DNA of 64,000 bases from Saturnia japonica (Eukaryota > Arthropoda > Insecta > Lepidoptera > Saturniidae): positions 1,798,001-1,862,000 of the forward strand of contig CM065320.1 of NCBI GenBank assembly GCA_033032175.1. The letters are read 5' to 3'. Every line of letters starts with the position of its first letter. Position 1 is the first letter of the stretch. This document shows, in pieces, positions 31,552-44,400 of this stretch. A model generated the notes under the pieces. That model worked only from the letters and a program-made list of their open reading frames with translations. It made no database searches and was not told where the DNA came from. The position numbers and the translations under genes were made by a program.

Positions 31552-32060
31552 TGGTCCAATTAGATTTGGGTTTTGGTTTGGGTTTAGGTATGGATTTAGG
31601 TTTGGGTTTAAGTATGGATTTAGGTTTGGGTTTAGGTATGGATTTATGTCTGGTTTTAAGTTTGGGGTTAGGTTTGGGCATGGGTTTAGGTTTGGGCTTA
31701 CGTTTGGGTTTAAGTTTAGGTATGGATTTAGGTTTGAATTTAAGTTAGACGTTAGGTTTGGGTTTAGGTTTGGGTATGGGTGTAGGTTTGGTTTACGTTT
31801 GAGTTTAGGTTTAGGTTAGTGTTTAGGTTTGGGTTCAGGTATGGGTTTAGGTTTGGGTTTAAGTTTGGGGTTATGTTTGGGTTGGGCTTAGGTTTAGGTT
31901 TATGTTTGGGTTTAGGTTTGGTTTTAGGTATGTATTTAGGTTTGGATTTAGGTTTAGGATTGGGTTTAGGTGGGTTTAGGTTTAGATTTAGGTTTGGGTT
32001 CAGGTCTGGAATTGTGATTAGGTTTAGGTTTAGGTTTAGGCTTAAGTTTACGTTTAGTTG
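31552..32060 (+). repeat. Degenerate telomere-like array (TTTAGG / TTTGGG)n
   Basis: About 500 bases built almost entirely of six-base steps of the form TTTRGG, often alternating TTTGGG and TTTAGG, with TATGGA variants. G is on the + strand only. The insect telomere unit is TTAGG; this is one T longer and degenerate. Long open frames on both strands (FGFRFGF..., PKPKPNP...) are by-products of the repeat, not genes. Shorter blocks of the same type sit at 32408-32523, 32850-32883 and 33205-33228. Confidence 0.9.
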
Positions 32061-33235
32061 ACGTAAACTATACAATAATCGTTAAAAACTAAAAGAGATT
32101 GGGCTATTGAAAACATGCCGCTGAATTTGATGGTGTGAAAGCATGGAGGAGGGTGAGGGGTAATCTCCATGTGTAGGAAAACTGCGGAAACAAACCGTTT
32201 CTAAAAATTATTATTTCAATGTTATTGTTATGTCTGTCTAAGAGTTTTATATGAATTTACAACGAATAAGTATTTGTTTCAAGCAATCACCGTCTGCTGC
32301 CACAGCTCGCTCGCTTCGATTATAATCCCAACCGTATAATCTACCTCTAATCTTATAATCACAGTTCAAACATAATCTAACCAATATTACCACAACGGAA
32401 TTGTTTTAACTTAGGTTTAGGTTTAGGGTAAGTTTAGGCTTAGGTTTAGGTTAAGGTTTAGATTTAGTTTTTTGTTTAGGTTTTGGTTAAGATTTAGGTT
32501 TAAGTTTAGGGTTTAAATTAGGTTTAGTTGACGTAAACAATACAATAATCGTTTAAAAACTAAAAGAGATTGAAGTTTTGATAACATGTCGCTGAATTTG
32601 ATGATGTGAAGGCATGGGGAGAGTGAGTGATAATTTCCCTGTGAAGAAAAAGTGTGCAAACAAATAGATTGAAAAAAAAAATTCATTTTATTTTTTATCA
32701 GTTGTATATGAATTTTCAACGAATAATTATTTTATTTGGAGTAGGTTACTCGCTAGCCGCTGTTACAGCCCGCTCGCTTCACTAGCTCAGCTCGTGCCTT
32801 ATGATCACAGTTCAAACACATTGTAACCAATTTTACTAAAACGGAATAGGTTTATGTTTAGGCTTAGGGTTAGGTGTAGGTTTTGTTTACATAAACAATA
32901 CAATAATCGTTCAAAAACTAAAAAAGATTAGACTTTTGATTAAATGGCGCTGTATTAAATGATAAAGCGCGGGGTAGGGTGAGGGGTGAGAGAGAAAAGT
33001 TCGGAAACAAATAGTTTGTGAGTAAATTTTTTTCTCAATTTTATTGTTATGTTTATCTAAGAGTTGTGTATGAATTGTCAATGAATAATTATTTGTTTTA
33101 GCACTCCCCGACCACTGCAACAGCCCGCTCGCTCCGTTTTGTCGGCTAATGCCTCATGATCACAGTTCAAACAATCTAACCAATTTTACCACAACGGAAT
33201 AATTTTAGGTTTAGGCCTAGGCTTAGATATGCATC
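32050..33235. repeat. Three tandem copies of a complex unit joined by TTTAGG blocks
   Basis: The phrase AACAATACAATAATCGTT, then AAAAACTAAAA-AGATT and an (A)TG-CGCTG segment, then CACAGCCCGCTCGCT-like and GATCACAGTTCAAACA-like segments, occurs three times in the same order, starting near 32055, 32524 and 32883. Each unit is 340-470 bases and ends in a short TTTAGG-type block. The copies have diverged clearly from one another, so the triplication is old. Confidence 0.85.
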
Positions 33236-33264
33236 GATAACAGTGGCCAAGCTATAACATTAAC

Positions 33265-33720
33265 TAGCACAAAATATATGCTTGTTTATCCAGGTTATAG
33301 ATTATCTGTGTGATAATTTGCATTCAAATCTGTTCAGCCGTTTTTGCGTGATTGCTTAACAAACATACAAACTTTCACATTTATTATATTTGTAGGATAA
33401 TACTGGTTAAATTCTGACATTTATCGGAATAAAAAGTACCCTATGTGTTAATTTAGGTTATAGACTATCTGTCGACTAAATTTCATTCAAATCCGTTTAG
33501 CCGTTTTCACGTGATTGAGTAACAAACATACAAATTTTCCATTTATTATAGTTGTAGGATGACACTGGTTAAACTATGACTTTTACCGGTATAAAAAGTA
33601 CCCTATGTGTTATTCCAAGTCATAGACTATCTGTGTTCTAAATTTGATTCATTTCCGTTCAGCCATTTTTGCGTGATTGAGTAACAAACATCCAAACATG
33701 CACATAATTCACATTTAACA
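33265..33720 (-). repeat. 162-bp tandem triplicate (Helitron family H2 unit)
   Basis: The phrase (G/A)GTTATAGA-TATCTGT starts at 33293, 33456 and about 33618, a period of 162-163. Each unit also holds TTTTGCGTGATTG(A)GTAACAAACAT and ACCCTATGTGTTA. The single copy at 17980-18110 is the same unit on the other strand. Confidence 0.8.
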
Positions 33721-33739
33721 ATAGCACAATGCCATGGTT

Positions 33740-33850
33740 TAACTGCGATATTCTCCTTCATTGGAAGCTTAGGAATGACTACAATGATGTAGGATTCGAA
33801 TATAGGACGATCGACGCGATGTCCGTACACTTTGAAACTGAGCCATCATC
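33740..33850 (-). repeat. SINE-like fragment
   Basis: On the - strand, GTGTACGGACATCGCGTCGA followed by ATTCGAATCCTACATC (B-box-like) matches 51003-51060 on the + strand and 29195-29235 on the - strand. Confidence 0.45.
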
Positions 33851-36800
33851 AATAATTAATTATAATAAGGCATATGTATAACTTGCTAAGTAATTAAGGA
33901 ATAGTTATTGACAGTTGTTGAAAATTATGTTGTTTGGTCCATATTTGCTTTGGTGTGCTAAGTATATTTTTCCAATTATTTATGATAATGAAGTGGATCA
34001 TATTGAATCGATCACAGAGGACATTATACGTACACTGAGGAATAAAAGTAAAACAAATCACTTTATTTATTCAGATTAGACTTTGATAAGGCACTGTTTT
34101 TATTAATTATTTGTGAAGACAGCTCGTATTTTATTTAAAAAATTAAGTTCACATTTAAAATACGAAATACAATAGGTTAGTATTGAGGAAGATAGGCTTC
34201 TTTTAAAACTAAATATATTTGTTTCTTATTACTGCATTGTGCTTTCTATGTGTTTAGTTATACCAATATAAATTTGTCACCACAAATTGAAAAAAAAAAA
34301 TTGATACAAGTTGATGTTACTATACCATAGTGCTACGTTTGAAAAATGCAACTCTATTAAATGAAAAATTTCAAGTGCTGTTACTTTTTTTTTGAGATTT
34401 TCTCAAAGTTCAAAGTATTTTCTGAAATGTTGAAATTCAACGTTTTCTATGAAAATCTTAAAGTACCGGTAATTTCTTTCCTTATGGAGTATTCTAGAAT
34501 TTCAAAGAGATTCCTGAAGGTAAAAACGATTGCATGACGAACCCAGTTTTCAGGTTTTCTATAAATTGTAAATTAAGCCTGATAGAATTTTCCAAATTTT
34601 GACATCCTGTAACTTTTTTGGTTTGGAGATAAACAAAAGTTAAAAGATGTACAAACGGTAACAAGCGGTTAGGAATCAGAATGCGTTAGTATAACTTTGA
34701 TATCTCAAAGTGGGGTACGGGTGAAATTTTGAAAATGCAATAACTTTTGGTATATGTCAAAACACTATCACGGCACAGGTTCGGAAAGCTTTTCAGTCAT
34801 TGGGAACTATCAGCCAGAAATTTGATCTGGTTTATGAATAATGTCTATTTTAATAACACATTAAGAAAAAGTACAATTATACTAAGTGGTGCGTACAATA
34901 TATTTCGGTAGGGTACCTAGTTAATAAATTAAAGCTTATGTTACAGTCGGCCAAACCTATTAGCCGCAAGACTCTTATAGCGAAATTAAAAGCCACATAT
35001 ATATTCGCATAGTTATATAATACTAGCTGATACCCGTGAATTCATCTGCGATGTTTATTATATTAACATTAACATATTATATGATATTAACATAATCGTA
35101 AGTTGCTTATAAAAATCGTAGTTTCTTAAATTCTAAAATTATTCGTAATTCTAAAATTGGATATTATCTAAGTATGTTATTTACGGACCAAATACCTCAA
35201 GACCTAGGTGGAATCAGCGCCCTAATTACGTATTCCCCAAGAGTAAAGTGGCTAGTAATCGATTATATGTATTCGAAATTATGTACCATCTCTCTGATTA
35301 ATTAGGCAGCCTAGCTGCGTAGTGTGTTTCATTTAGGTATCAGCTTGCGTAAATCTAATTAGTAAGAAACCTTTACCTTTATGTACATAATTTAGGTTTG
35401 GCATTTTAATATAATCTCAAATGATGTTAAATGGGGATGTGGCCAAGATGATAATAGATTAATCCTAGAAGGATTAGCTTTCAAGTGCGCGTCTGCCTGA
35501 GCACACTTAAAGGTATTTGGAGAAGGATTTTCAATTTGAGGATTATAGCCTAAGTTTAACAATAAGTAGATAGAAGCGAAACTCCTTTGAAATCGTGTAA
35601 AATCCGACAAATAAATACCTAGAGCGCGCCTCACCGCGCAAGCTTCTTCGCAACGAATGAATGAATGAATTTTAATAAAAGAATATTTTATTTTTAACAT
35701 GAGAAAAGATACCTACTATTATTGTCAATATATAAAATTATATCGAAATAAATATAAGATTACAAGTTATGTTATATGATATGTGTGGGAAAAAATGTAT
35801 TAGAAAACCGTTTAGAGTAATTTCATTTATATTGTTCTTGTACGTAACATGTCTGTAGAAACTAGAAACACGAGATGAAATCGTTGCGATTCCCCCCAAC
35901 GTTGCTAGTCCGTACTAGTAGCTATAAATCAGCGCTGAGCGGTAGGATTTTAATTGAACAGTTATGCGAAGTTTTGCTACTATCTACATAGTTTTTATTT
36001 ATACTTATGGTTATTATAGGTAGCGAGACCAATATTATTAGAAAATGCTCTACCACGATGTTTGTTTTATTTGGATGGATGAATGATTTGTAGACATCTG
36101 TTTGAAATACATCGTATCGTACCGTAGCATACAAAAATATACCAATATCATTTTACTAGAACCCTTTATCTACGAATAAAATCATATTATTATTAATATT
36201 TTCATGTTTTGAACATTGTTCTCAACGCCCCTCTATCATAGATAGATAAACCAACGACCAATGATAGACCAATGTACTTTTTATATTAAGGTCTTTATTT
36301 TTACCTCGATAAATAAAGGATTTTTTGTACGAGCAAATGGTGCATATATCTAAAATATTACTTAAACTTATGGAACCTATTTTTATTGGAAATATTTAAG
36401 TTTCAATCAATGGTCAAAGTAAATTTATATTAAATGCACCTGGTAAAAGTGTTACAGCAATTGTTGTACATGAATTTTGCAAGGGAATGGTTATAGTAAC
36501 AATAATTATTGTCCTCATGAGAACAAAGAGGCCTTTACCGAGTAAAAGGTTCCCTTACGAAGAATAGCCAAGAGTTTACAATTTATATGATTAAAATTTG
36601 CTAATTAATTTTGTTTGTATATAATGTACTGGTTTGAACATCAAATATAAAAAGAGTGAATTAAAAAAAAAAAGGTATTATTTAACAATATTATTAACAA
36701 ACGTGCTAAATTTTTCTATTACTTGCTAAAGGAGACGGATACTCTTTCATACAGAAATGGGCCTGGATAAAAAAAGAGATGTAAAATATGAAAACGGTGT

Positions 36801-37050
36801 TGTAATGCATTATCAAAGAGTAATTGAAAAACAGCGGATTTTTTGAAATCTAAAAGCAGAGATTTAGGATATTTCGTTAAAGCCAAACCACTTAGTAAAC
36901 TTAAATTGAACTAATTTTGAAGTAGGATTAATATTAAAAAAGGGTTTTGTTTATAATCATTTAAAGTTATTAGTTTACTTATTTTGACGAATGTGATTTT
37001 TCAGGTCAGGGGATACCATACTGATTTTCCTTTCCAGAAAATCGGTTATG
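33851..37050. other. Long region without recognised gene
   Basis: Mostly AT-rich. The segment 34290-34860 has many repeated short phrases (TTTTGAAATGCAATAACTTTT-like) and resembles old repeat DNA. 35021-35060 (ACTAGCTGATACCCG) looks like an inverted Helitron end. (GAAT)4 lies at 35657-35672. The 102-codon - strand frame at 35392-35700 has no recognised domain. Confidence 0.4.
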
Positions 37051-37470
37051 TTATACGGGTACGCAACCCCGGCTCCCCGAGCTACTACTGAATTAAGCCC
37101 AACCTTCTGAGACAGTAGTAATCCTTTTAAACCTTTTCCTGTCAATATCCATAAATTTCTTATCCTAAATGCCTATCCTTTCCAGTGGTTCCTTTTCCTT
37201 TTCTCTCTCCGCCAATCCAAGGTCTGCCGTGCTGATGGATGCGTGGCTAGGGGTGAGCCTAGTCAGCAGCGTGCCAAAATGCCCTGGGACCTGGTGACCC
37301 CAGAGTAAGGCTGACCCTTGTCTGGTATGCGGGGCTCTGCCAGGCTCGATTATTTTTTCCTAGCTGCTCGTGGGAACGCAATGATTTCTAAAATAATAAA
37401 TAAAAATGGACGCGGTGCGGTTCGCAACCTATCACGTCTCGTTTCCAACGGGGGTGGAAAGCGGGCTGTG

Positions 37471-38235
37471 GAAAGCCGCTTTGCTACGTTGAATGTTAGA
37501 GGAGGATGTAATTAAAAAATAAATGAATTATTTCAAATGATGGATGAGAGGAGAATTGATGTGCTATGCGTGAATGAGACGAAGCGGAAGAGGTGTGATA
37601 CCACAAATTATGGGCCCTGCACGGCGTATTGGTCTGGAGTACCCAACACCAAAAGAAGCTGCCAGGGTGTTGGTGTCATTCTGTCTGCGCGAATGAATGA
37701 TTGTATGATTGAGTATGAATGTATGAGTCCTAGACTCCTCTGGATTAGGCTAAAAGTTGGGTTCACCCGTATTTTTGTCCTAGGTGTGTATGCACCTACG
37801 GGTTTGGGTTTCAGAGGTTCTACAGCAGCCAAAAAGGAAAGTGAGGAGTTCCGTGAATGTTTAAGAGAATTTCTAAAGAAGTGTAAGGACAATGAAAGGA
37901 TTATTATGTTGGGAGACTTTAATGGATGGGTAGGTGGGAAGCGTGATGGTATGAAAAGGTTTTAGGCACTTTTGGTGATGAGAGGATAAACGAAAATGGT
38001 AAAAGATTGCTTGATGTATGTTTGGAATGGAATCTTTTAGTAGCGAACACAATGTTTGCTCATAAAAGAGTTCATATGTACACAAGGGTTTAATGTGGTT
38101 TTAAAAGTATGATTGATTTTGTGGTCATCGATGAAAGACTGAAAGGACAAGTTCTGGATACTTGGGCGTATCGTGGTGTCGGTATCGATACAGATCACTT
38201 CCTAGTGATGTCGCGGATTAGAGGACTTTTCAAAC
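37471..38235 (+). pseudogene. LINE apurinic-type endonuclease domain, interrupted
   Basis: In three + strand frames: FATLNVRGGC (37481, first metal-binding Asn), VLCVNETK (37560, catalytic Glu), VGVILSARMND, GVYAPTG (37785), LGDFNGWVG (37908, Asp/Asn pair), then after a frame change FVVIDERL (38118) and DTDHFLVMS (38188, the final Asp-His pair). These are the signature blocks of the endonuclease that nicks target DNA for retrotransposition. Frame loss after about 37965 and a stop at about 38092 inactivate it. Confidence 0.85.
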
Positions 38236-39876
38236 GATGGCGACATAGGGTAGTGGAATCAATGTCTAATGTAGAACGTGTGAAAGTAGAAAATTTACAA
38301 GAGGATAAAGTGAAAGATATGTACATTAAAAAGTTGAAAGAACGATTTGTTAATTTGGATGAAGAATGTGAGATAGAATGTTTATGGAAGTATTTTAAGG
38401 AAGGTGTAGTCGATGTTGCAAGTGAGTATGTGGGGTTGCTAAAAGAAGAATGGAAGACACAGAAAAATATATAGGTGGATACAGAGGTGCAAAAAGTTGT
38501 GAGAAGAAGAAAGCTGGATTGGATAGCCGCAAAGGCTAATCTAAGAGTGCAAAGGTCAACATTAGAGGATGTGGATAAGGCAAGAAAGGTTTACAAAACA
38601 ATGAAAGGGTTAGTGAAAAATGTGGTTAGTACGAAGAAAAAAGAGCGGAAAGATGAGTTTGACAGAATGCTCTGTGATAATTTTCGAGCCAATATTAAAG
38701 TGTTTAGAAAGAGTATGGAATGTACGGACCAGGTCTTTTCCTTAAGGTGCATAATTGAAAGACATTTTGCAACAAACCAAAAAGTATTTTGTGCATTATT
38801 GGATTTAGAAAAGGCCGATTACAAAATGATGAGGAATGATTTGTGGTTGGCATTGTCTAGGCATGGGGTTGGCGGGGATCTGATACAAGCATTGAAATCT
38901 CTCTATGAGGATTCCAGTGCTTGTGTTAGAATAAATGGAGCATACACTGAATGGTTTGATATCCATAAGGGATGTGTAGCGTCTCCATGGCTGTTCAACC
39001 TATACATGGATAATTGTTTAACAGATTTGAAAGAGAGTGATTGTGGACTGAAAATGAACGAGTTACATGTCAAATGTCTTCTTTACGCTGATGATAAAGT
39101 TTTACTTGCATCGTCGGCTAAGGATTTGCAAGCGATGGTGAATGAAAGTAAATGCAAAGAAGACGAAAGTTTTGGTATTTGAAAAGGAAGAAAACCTGAC
39201 AGAAGTATGTATCCGGATTGATGAGGATGAACTGGAGCAAATAAGTGAGTTTGTATACTTGGGATCAATGTTTACCAGGGACGGAAACTATGAGAGAGAT
39301 ATAGGAAGAAGAGTAAATGCCGGTAATATGGTGAATGGGGCATTACACTCCTTTATGAGCAGCCAGAGTATTTCTATGAAAGCTCGTTTGGCTGTGCATA
39401 GAGGAGTGTTGGTTTCAATACTCATGTACGGAAGTGAAAGCTGGGTGTGGCAGAAAAATCATGAAAGTAAAATAAATGCAGTAGAAATGAGAGCGCTAAG
39501 AGGTATGTTAGGAGTGAAATTGAGTGACAGGATAAGAAACAGTGTGATAAGAGAGCTTTGTGGTGTGAAAGAAGATATAGTCACACGGATTGAGAAAGGG
39601 ATGCATAGATGGTTTGGGCATATTGAGAGGATGAATGAAGGAAGAATGACTAAACAAATTTATGATGCGAGTATGAAAGGAATCGTTGGAAGAGGAAGGC
39701 CTAGACGAACATTTATCGATCAAATCGGAGACGTTCTGAAGAAAGGTATGGTCAAGAGTACTCTAAACCGACGAACATGCATGAAAAGATTAATGATTGT
39801 CGAAGAAGCGAAAGAGGTATGCCAGGTTCGTAGCAGGTGGAAGGACGTGGTCTCTGCCTACCCCGTTGGGAAATAG
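38236..39876 (+). pseudogene. LINE reverse transcriptase with internal deletions
   Basis: After a linker rich in Lys and Glu (with a stop at about 38472-38474), the RT begins abruptly. DNFRANIKVFRKS... jumps to CTDQVFSLRCIIERHFATNQ (about 38720), so the fingers region is deleted. Then come FCALLDLEKADY (palm A; the usual AYD is scrambled), GCVASPWLFNLYMDNC (38970), and LLYADDKVLLAS (39078, catalytic YADD). A second deletion lies at about 39140, between MVN and MKVNAKKTKVLVF. It ends with SRINAVEMRALRGM-like sequence, WFGHIERM and the basic GRGRPRRT tail, stopping at TAG 39874-39876. Confidence 0.85.
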
Positions 39877-39895
39877 GCGTGATTTATGTATGTAT

Positions 39896-41280
39896 GTGAT
39901 TATTAATGATATTGTACGAATTTAAAAATAAAAATTTATTCGATTATATAAACCATATTTCAACTAATTACATTCTGGGCCCAGAAATACCCATCTCCTT
40001 TGCTCTTATGCCTTTCAATGTATTTTTTTTTTTTTGGAGTATAATTTAAAATTGTTTGATCAGAAAGCCCAAGTGCGGTAAAGTGGGAAGAAAGTGTAGA
40101 TATTGTTAGTTTAGGTAACAATGCCGTATTTTTACATAATTGTCGGACTTTTATTTATAATAAGTACGTAAAAAAAAATTCCACTTGATAATTATGGTAA
40201 GAAACTTCGGTCAAGAGGATTGGTATTCGCAATAAAGAAGAAGAAAATAGCGTCTTTGTATTGGATATAAGTTTTCTTTATGGCAAATAAATAATGTAAC
40301 CAGCTTAAAATCTTTCATCTTCATTCTTAATTATGTTTATTTAATGTTAAAATATATATTAAAAAAATAAAAAAATAGAAAGCTGAGTATTATACATTTG
40401 GTGTACTTAATGTAAAAATATAATATCAAAATAATAAGTGTCTAATTTACATCCCAAGGAAAACATGCTGTAAAAAAAGGTCCAAGTCTCGATTGAGATG
40501 GTTTGACTTTATAAAGTAGTTTAATCTCATAAACAGCCAAGTGCAGGAGTTGGATATAAAAAAAAAAACGAATAATTTTGGTTTAAATCTGGCCTATCTT
40601 TTACACGTTAAATTCCATAACTATAATATTATAGCACGATAAGTTTTTTTTTACTTAGATGTTATTATAACTATATAACTCTACATAGAAAGCATTGATA
40701 TTTGTAATACAGTTCTAAAATAAGACAGATGCCCACATGACAAGTAAATTAATGTAGGGGAGTCCGGGTAAAGTGAACACCCTTAAGATATGTAAGGCGT
40801 TAGCAGAAAAGGTATGAGATATAAAATCAAGATACATAAATATCACAAATCAATCTTTATTCATTACACTTTTAAATATAATACATACATACATACGAGT
40901 ATGTACTCGTAATCATATTCAAAAAGAGTATAAATTTAAACTGTTATAATGTCGTGTTTATAATTATATCCGTATTTTTTACATCTAACAAATATGCTTT
41001 TTTTGCTTCTATAAAGGATGTTGGCATTATTTTTATCCCACCGCTAGATATAAATTGTATGTAAAGAACAATACATTTCAAAAATAAACTATACCTAATT
41101 TTCGCAATAATATATACCCGAAAGAACAAACAATACACGATGTTTTTAACCTTTTGCCCCTTACATAACAAAAATGTACGTGAAAATGACATATATGCCA
41201 TCCCCGGGAGCAGAGGTATTAAAATAAAAAATTGCAGATAATACACACAAAAATGTATTTAAAAATTTTAGAATATTGTT
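39896..41280. other. Sequence between the LINE and the CYP4G 3' end
   Basis: AT-rich, with poly-T/poly-A runs, an (ATAC)n tract at 40880-40900 and AGTCCGGGTAAAGTGAACACC near 40762, a phrase that also looks repeat-derived. The part next to 41281 should hold the CYP4G 3' UTR (- strand). Confidence 0.4.
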
Positions 41281-41465
41281 TTAAGCAGACACTTTCGACG
41301 GAACCCGTTGCCTTGGTTCAATTCTCATTCTAAATCCATCAGCCCTTTTCAAGATAATATCTGCCTGTAGCGAAAATTTATCTTCTGGTATTTCAGAGAC
41401 ACTCTTGTAGTTGCGAAGGATTGTTGATAGAAGAACTTTTAGTTTTAGTAAGGCATATTTCCGAC
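41281..41465 (-). CDS. CYP4G: CYP4G exon 10
   Basis: Acceptor ATTATTGCAG. Encodes [20 protein letters not shown] (the L-helix after the heme Cys) and [20 protein letters not shown], ending [12 protein letters not shown] and TAA (41281-41283). Confidence 0.93.
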
Positions 41466-44400
41466 CTGCAATAATAATGTAGCCATTAACATGTTATTTG
41501 TATAAATATAGGAAAAAAGACAAACAAACCATACAACAAAGAAACCATAAGAAAAGAGGATAAAAAACTGTCTGTCAGCTCTGAAGTACGATTATTTGAA
41601 TAAGGTAGGGATACAAGATAACAAGGTAGGCGCAAGGTAGGAGGGATATTCGATATACATCGATGCATCGAATCGATCCGATGCTTTCAAATACTGTTGA
41701 TTTAGTGAATCAGTTGAACCTACTGTTGAATCAGTAATAACCAGCTAATAACTATAAGATATAAAATGAAGCCGTGGAATCTGATTCTTCAGATCTTTCT
41801 GACAAATCAGAAGATAACTTTTCTTTGTGGGATGATCACCACAAATTAGTTCACAAGAGCTGGAAAACAACGAAGTTTGACGATGCTATTTCAAACAAAC
41901 TGTCTATTTACTTCCGTAGTCCAGTAGGAATACTCAATGAGAACCCACTGGAAATTTGGAATGATCTGAAAAATCAGCTTCCTAAGCTTCATATAATACA
42001 ATTGCTTACAAATACTTGAAAATAGTCGGAACTTCATTACCATATGAACGTTTATTTTCTAAAGCAGCACAAATCGTCAATTAGCATCGAAATAGAGAAA
42101 GGGAAACGTTTAAATAAGCTTTTGTTTTTGCAAAGTTTTCCAAAAGAATACTGGATGTAGGACTTTAATACAGGAATTTCCATAGTTATCGATGATTATT
42201 ATTTAGTTTGTAATTTGAAAATAAACTACTTTTACTGGTATCATACTATTTATTTGTATTCGATTTTTGGTGTGAGTTTTTTAAAGTTTCCCGACGTTTC
42301 GAAACTTTTGCAGGAGCCGTTGTAAAAGTTGTTCAATTTCACTGAACAGTACGCACGAAAAACTAAGATTTGCATATTATTTGTATTTTTTGTAATCGTA
42401 ACAAAGAATATTGTCACATTGGCTTTTTTATATTATAAACAACAACAGCATCACCGAAGGTTTGCATGAATTCTCTTTTTTCCTGTTAGTAGCATTTATT
42501 CGTTCAACATTCCTTTATCACACAACATGTGAACGGACAAGAAAAGTGCTATTGTAGGGGTAATAGAGAATTAAAAATTGTGGTTTTTTCGTATGGTGTG
42601 TCAGGGGCTCACTACAGCTTCCTGATGCAATATTAGAAAAAGTATTCGACTTTGAAAAAAAATCATCGATGTATTTTCTAAATAGACATACATCCCTAGC
42701 GCAAGGTATGTTGCGTAGAAAAACATAACGCTTTTGAGTTAACGCTTTTATTAATTTCCCTCATAAAAGTTCCATATCGGGGATCTTATATGAAAACTGA
42801 ATCTTATGGAGTAAACTCCAAAAATATGAAATTCTGGTACTTCTTTTACAAATAATGTAGGTATCCTTATGGAGTGTATGCAAACATTATTTGAAACACA
42901 TTGTTCAAATATTATTGAAATAAATTTAAAGTTTTGACTGTACAGCTGGTAAACGAAAATTCGTATATAAATATTAGAACATATTATATTCTATGTTATA
43001 TTACATTTTTATAATAAACTGACAAAACAATTATCAACCGTTTGAAAGGCTTTATTAATAAACTAAAGATTTAAAAAATCGCCAACTGCACGTCGGACCA
43101 CTCACAGTGTAGAGTTCCGTAGTTGACCGTCGCAATATGCAAACTTAGAAGGCAGCTTTTTGTTTGATACTATTAACATTTAATTGAGTTCATGATTTAA
43201 GGGCTAACAAAGTCTCAAAGTGATTTTCAATGGAATTTGTACGATATTTTCCTTTTTATTTACTTTTCCAAGTACTTAGCTAAGCCTACTTAGCTGTGAT
43301 AGTTTTCCTTTTAATTTTGTTTTATTATATACTCTACTGATTACTGTATATTTTTTGACATATCCAACAAGGGACACTTGACTGTAACGAAAATTAGCAC
43401 TTTAAAGCTAAATAATTCGCAAACGGATCCCTGATTCGAAAAAACGGTTTTCAAATACCAGCAATATTTTTGAATGACCTATCCAATGACACCCTGCACA
43501 AAGGGTTACACGGAAAAAAATATCCCCAATTTACGTAAATCTACTCTAAAAAATATTTTTCAATATTTTATTAGACCACTTTTTGGCGTGGTTAATACGT
43601 ATACTCAAGCCAAATTAAATCTTTTGAGTACTAAGAATCTCTGAGTTAAGCCGCGGACAGACAGCTGGGCGGACATGGCGAAATTATAAGGGTTCTTTGA
43701 TGACTAAGGAACCCTAATAACATAGTCATGTGTGAACAAATGGATTAAAGCGAAAAAAGAAAGTTTGGTAACTTAGAACAATCCAATAAACAAATAGAAA
43801 AAAAGAAAAAGAAAATTATGACGCATGAACTCACCGACGCAGCTTCTAGGCCCAGCACTGAAGGGTATGTAGCTGTAATAATGTCTATTCTGCGTGTTCT
43901 CTGGAAGAAAGTTATCTGGGTCGAACACTAGAGGATTCTTGTAGTATTTGGGGTGGCGGTGCACCTTATATGTGCCGATGACAACAGTTGCGCCTCTGGG
44001 AAGTGTGTAATTTTTTGTTGCTGAAGATAGAAAAAATAAAATGAATTGTTACTACTCCTATATATTACTAAAATTGTGAATAAACTGTAAAATATAGGAT
44101 ATATTACTAAAATTGTGAATAAACTGTAAAAGAGTTGAGTACGCTAAGACATAAAGTATAGGTACCTAACCTATGAAGCAGTGACGGTTTTTGCGCCAGC
44201 CAGTCTTTACTGTGAAGCGTCAACTGGGTTACAATAAATGGTACAATTTTATGAAAAAAATTGCCTCAATTTGTTTTTGGCAGCATGATTCTATTGTGAA
44301 TTGGATGATACCTATTTAGAAAGCTCTTTCAACTCAATATTTGTGAATTGTAACTACATGTATTTGTTAATTAATTAAAGATGATATTACAAATTTTTTT

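Larger units (their letters stand above)
37180..39895 (+). mobile_element. Endonuclease-RT LINE (probably RTE-like), decayed, 2.7 kb
   Basis: A + strand non-LTR retrotransposon with a probable GC-richer 5' UTR (37180-37470), an endonuclease part, a reverse transcriptase part, and a 3' end with a short TGTATGTATG repeat at about 39885. It is broken by stops, frame changes and internal deletions. The C-terminal layout (WFGHIERM...GRGRPRRTFIDQI) is that of RTE-like elements of arthropods; clade assignment is inferred. Confidence 0.8.

Noticed and set aside
31499..32075. Open frames of 60-105 codons on both strands (PKPKPNP and FGFRFGF proteins)
   Set aside because: They are forced by the TTTAGG/TTTGGG repeat; all six frames give simple periodic peptides with no start context or flanking exons.
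35392..35700. 102-codon - strand open frame
   Set aside because: No domain recognised and no splice or promoter context; it may be repeat-derived, so it was not called a gene.
37318..39876. Host endonuclease or telomerase-like gene
   Set aside because: Endonuclease plus YADD reverse transcriptase with a GRGRPRRT tail is a LINE, and it is interrupted by stops and deletions.
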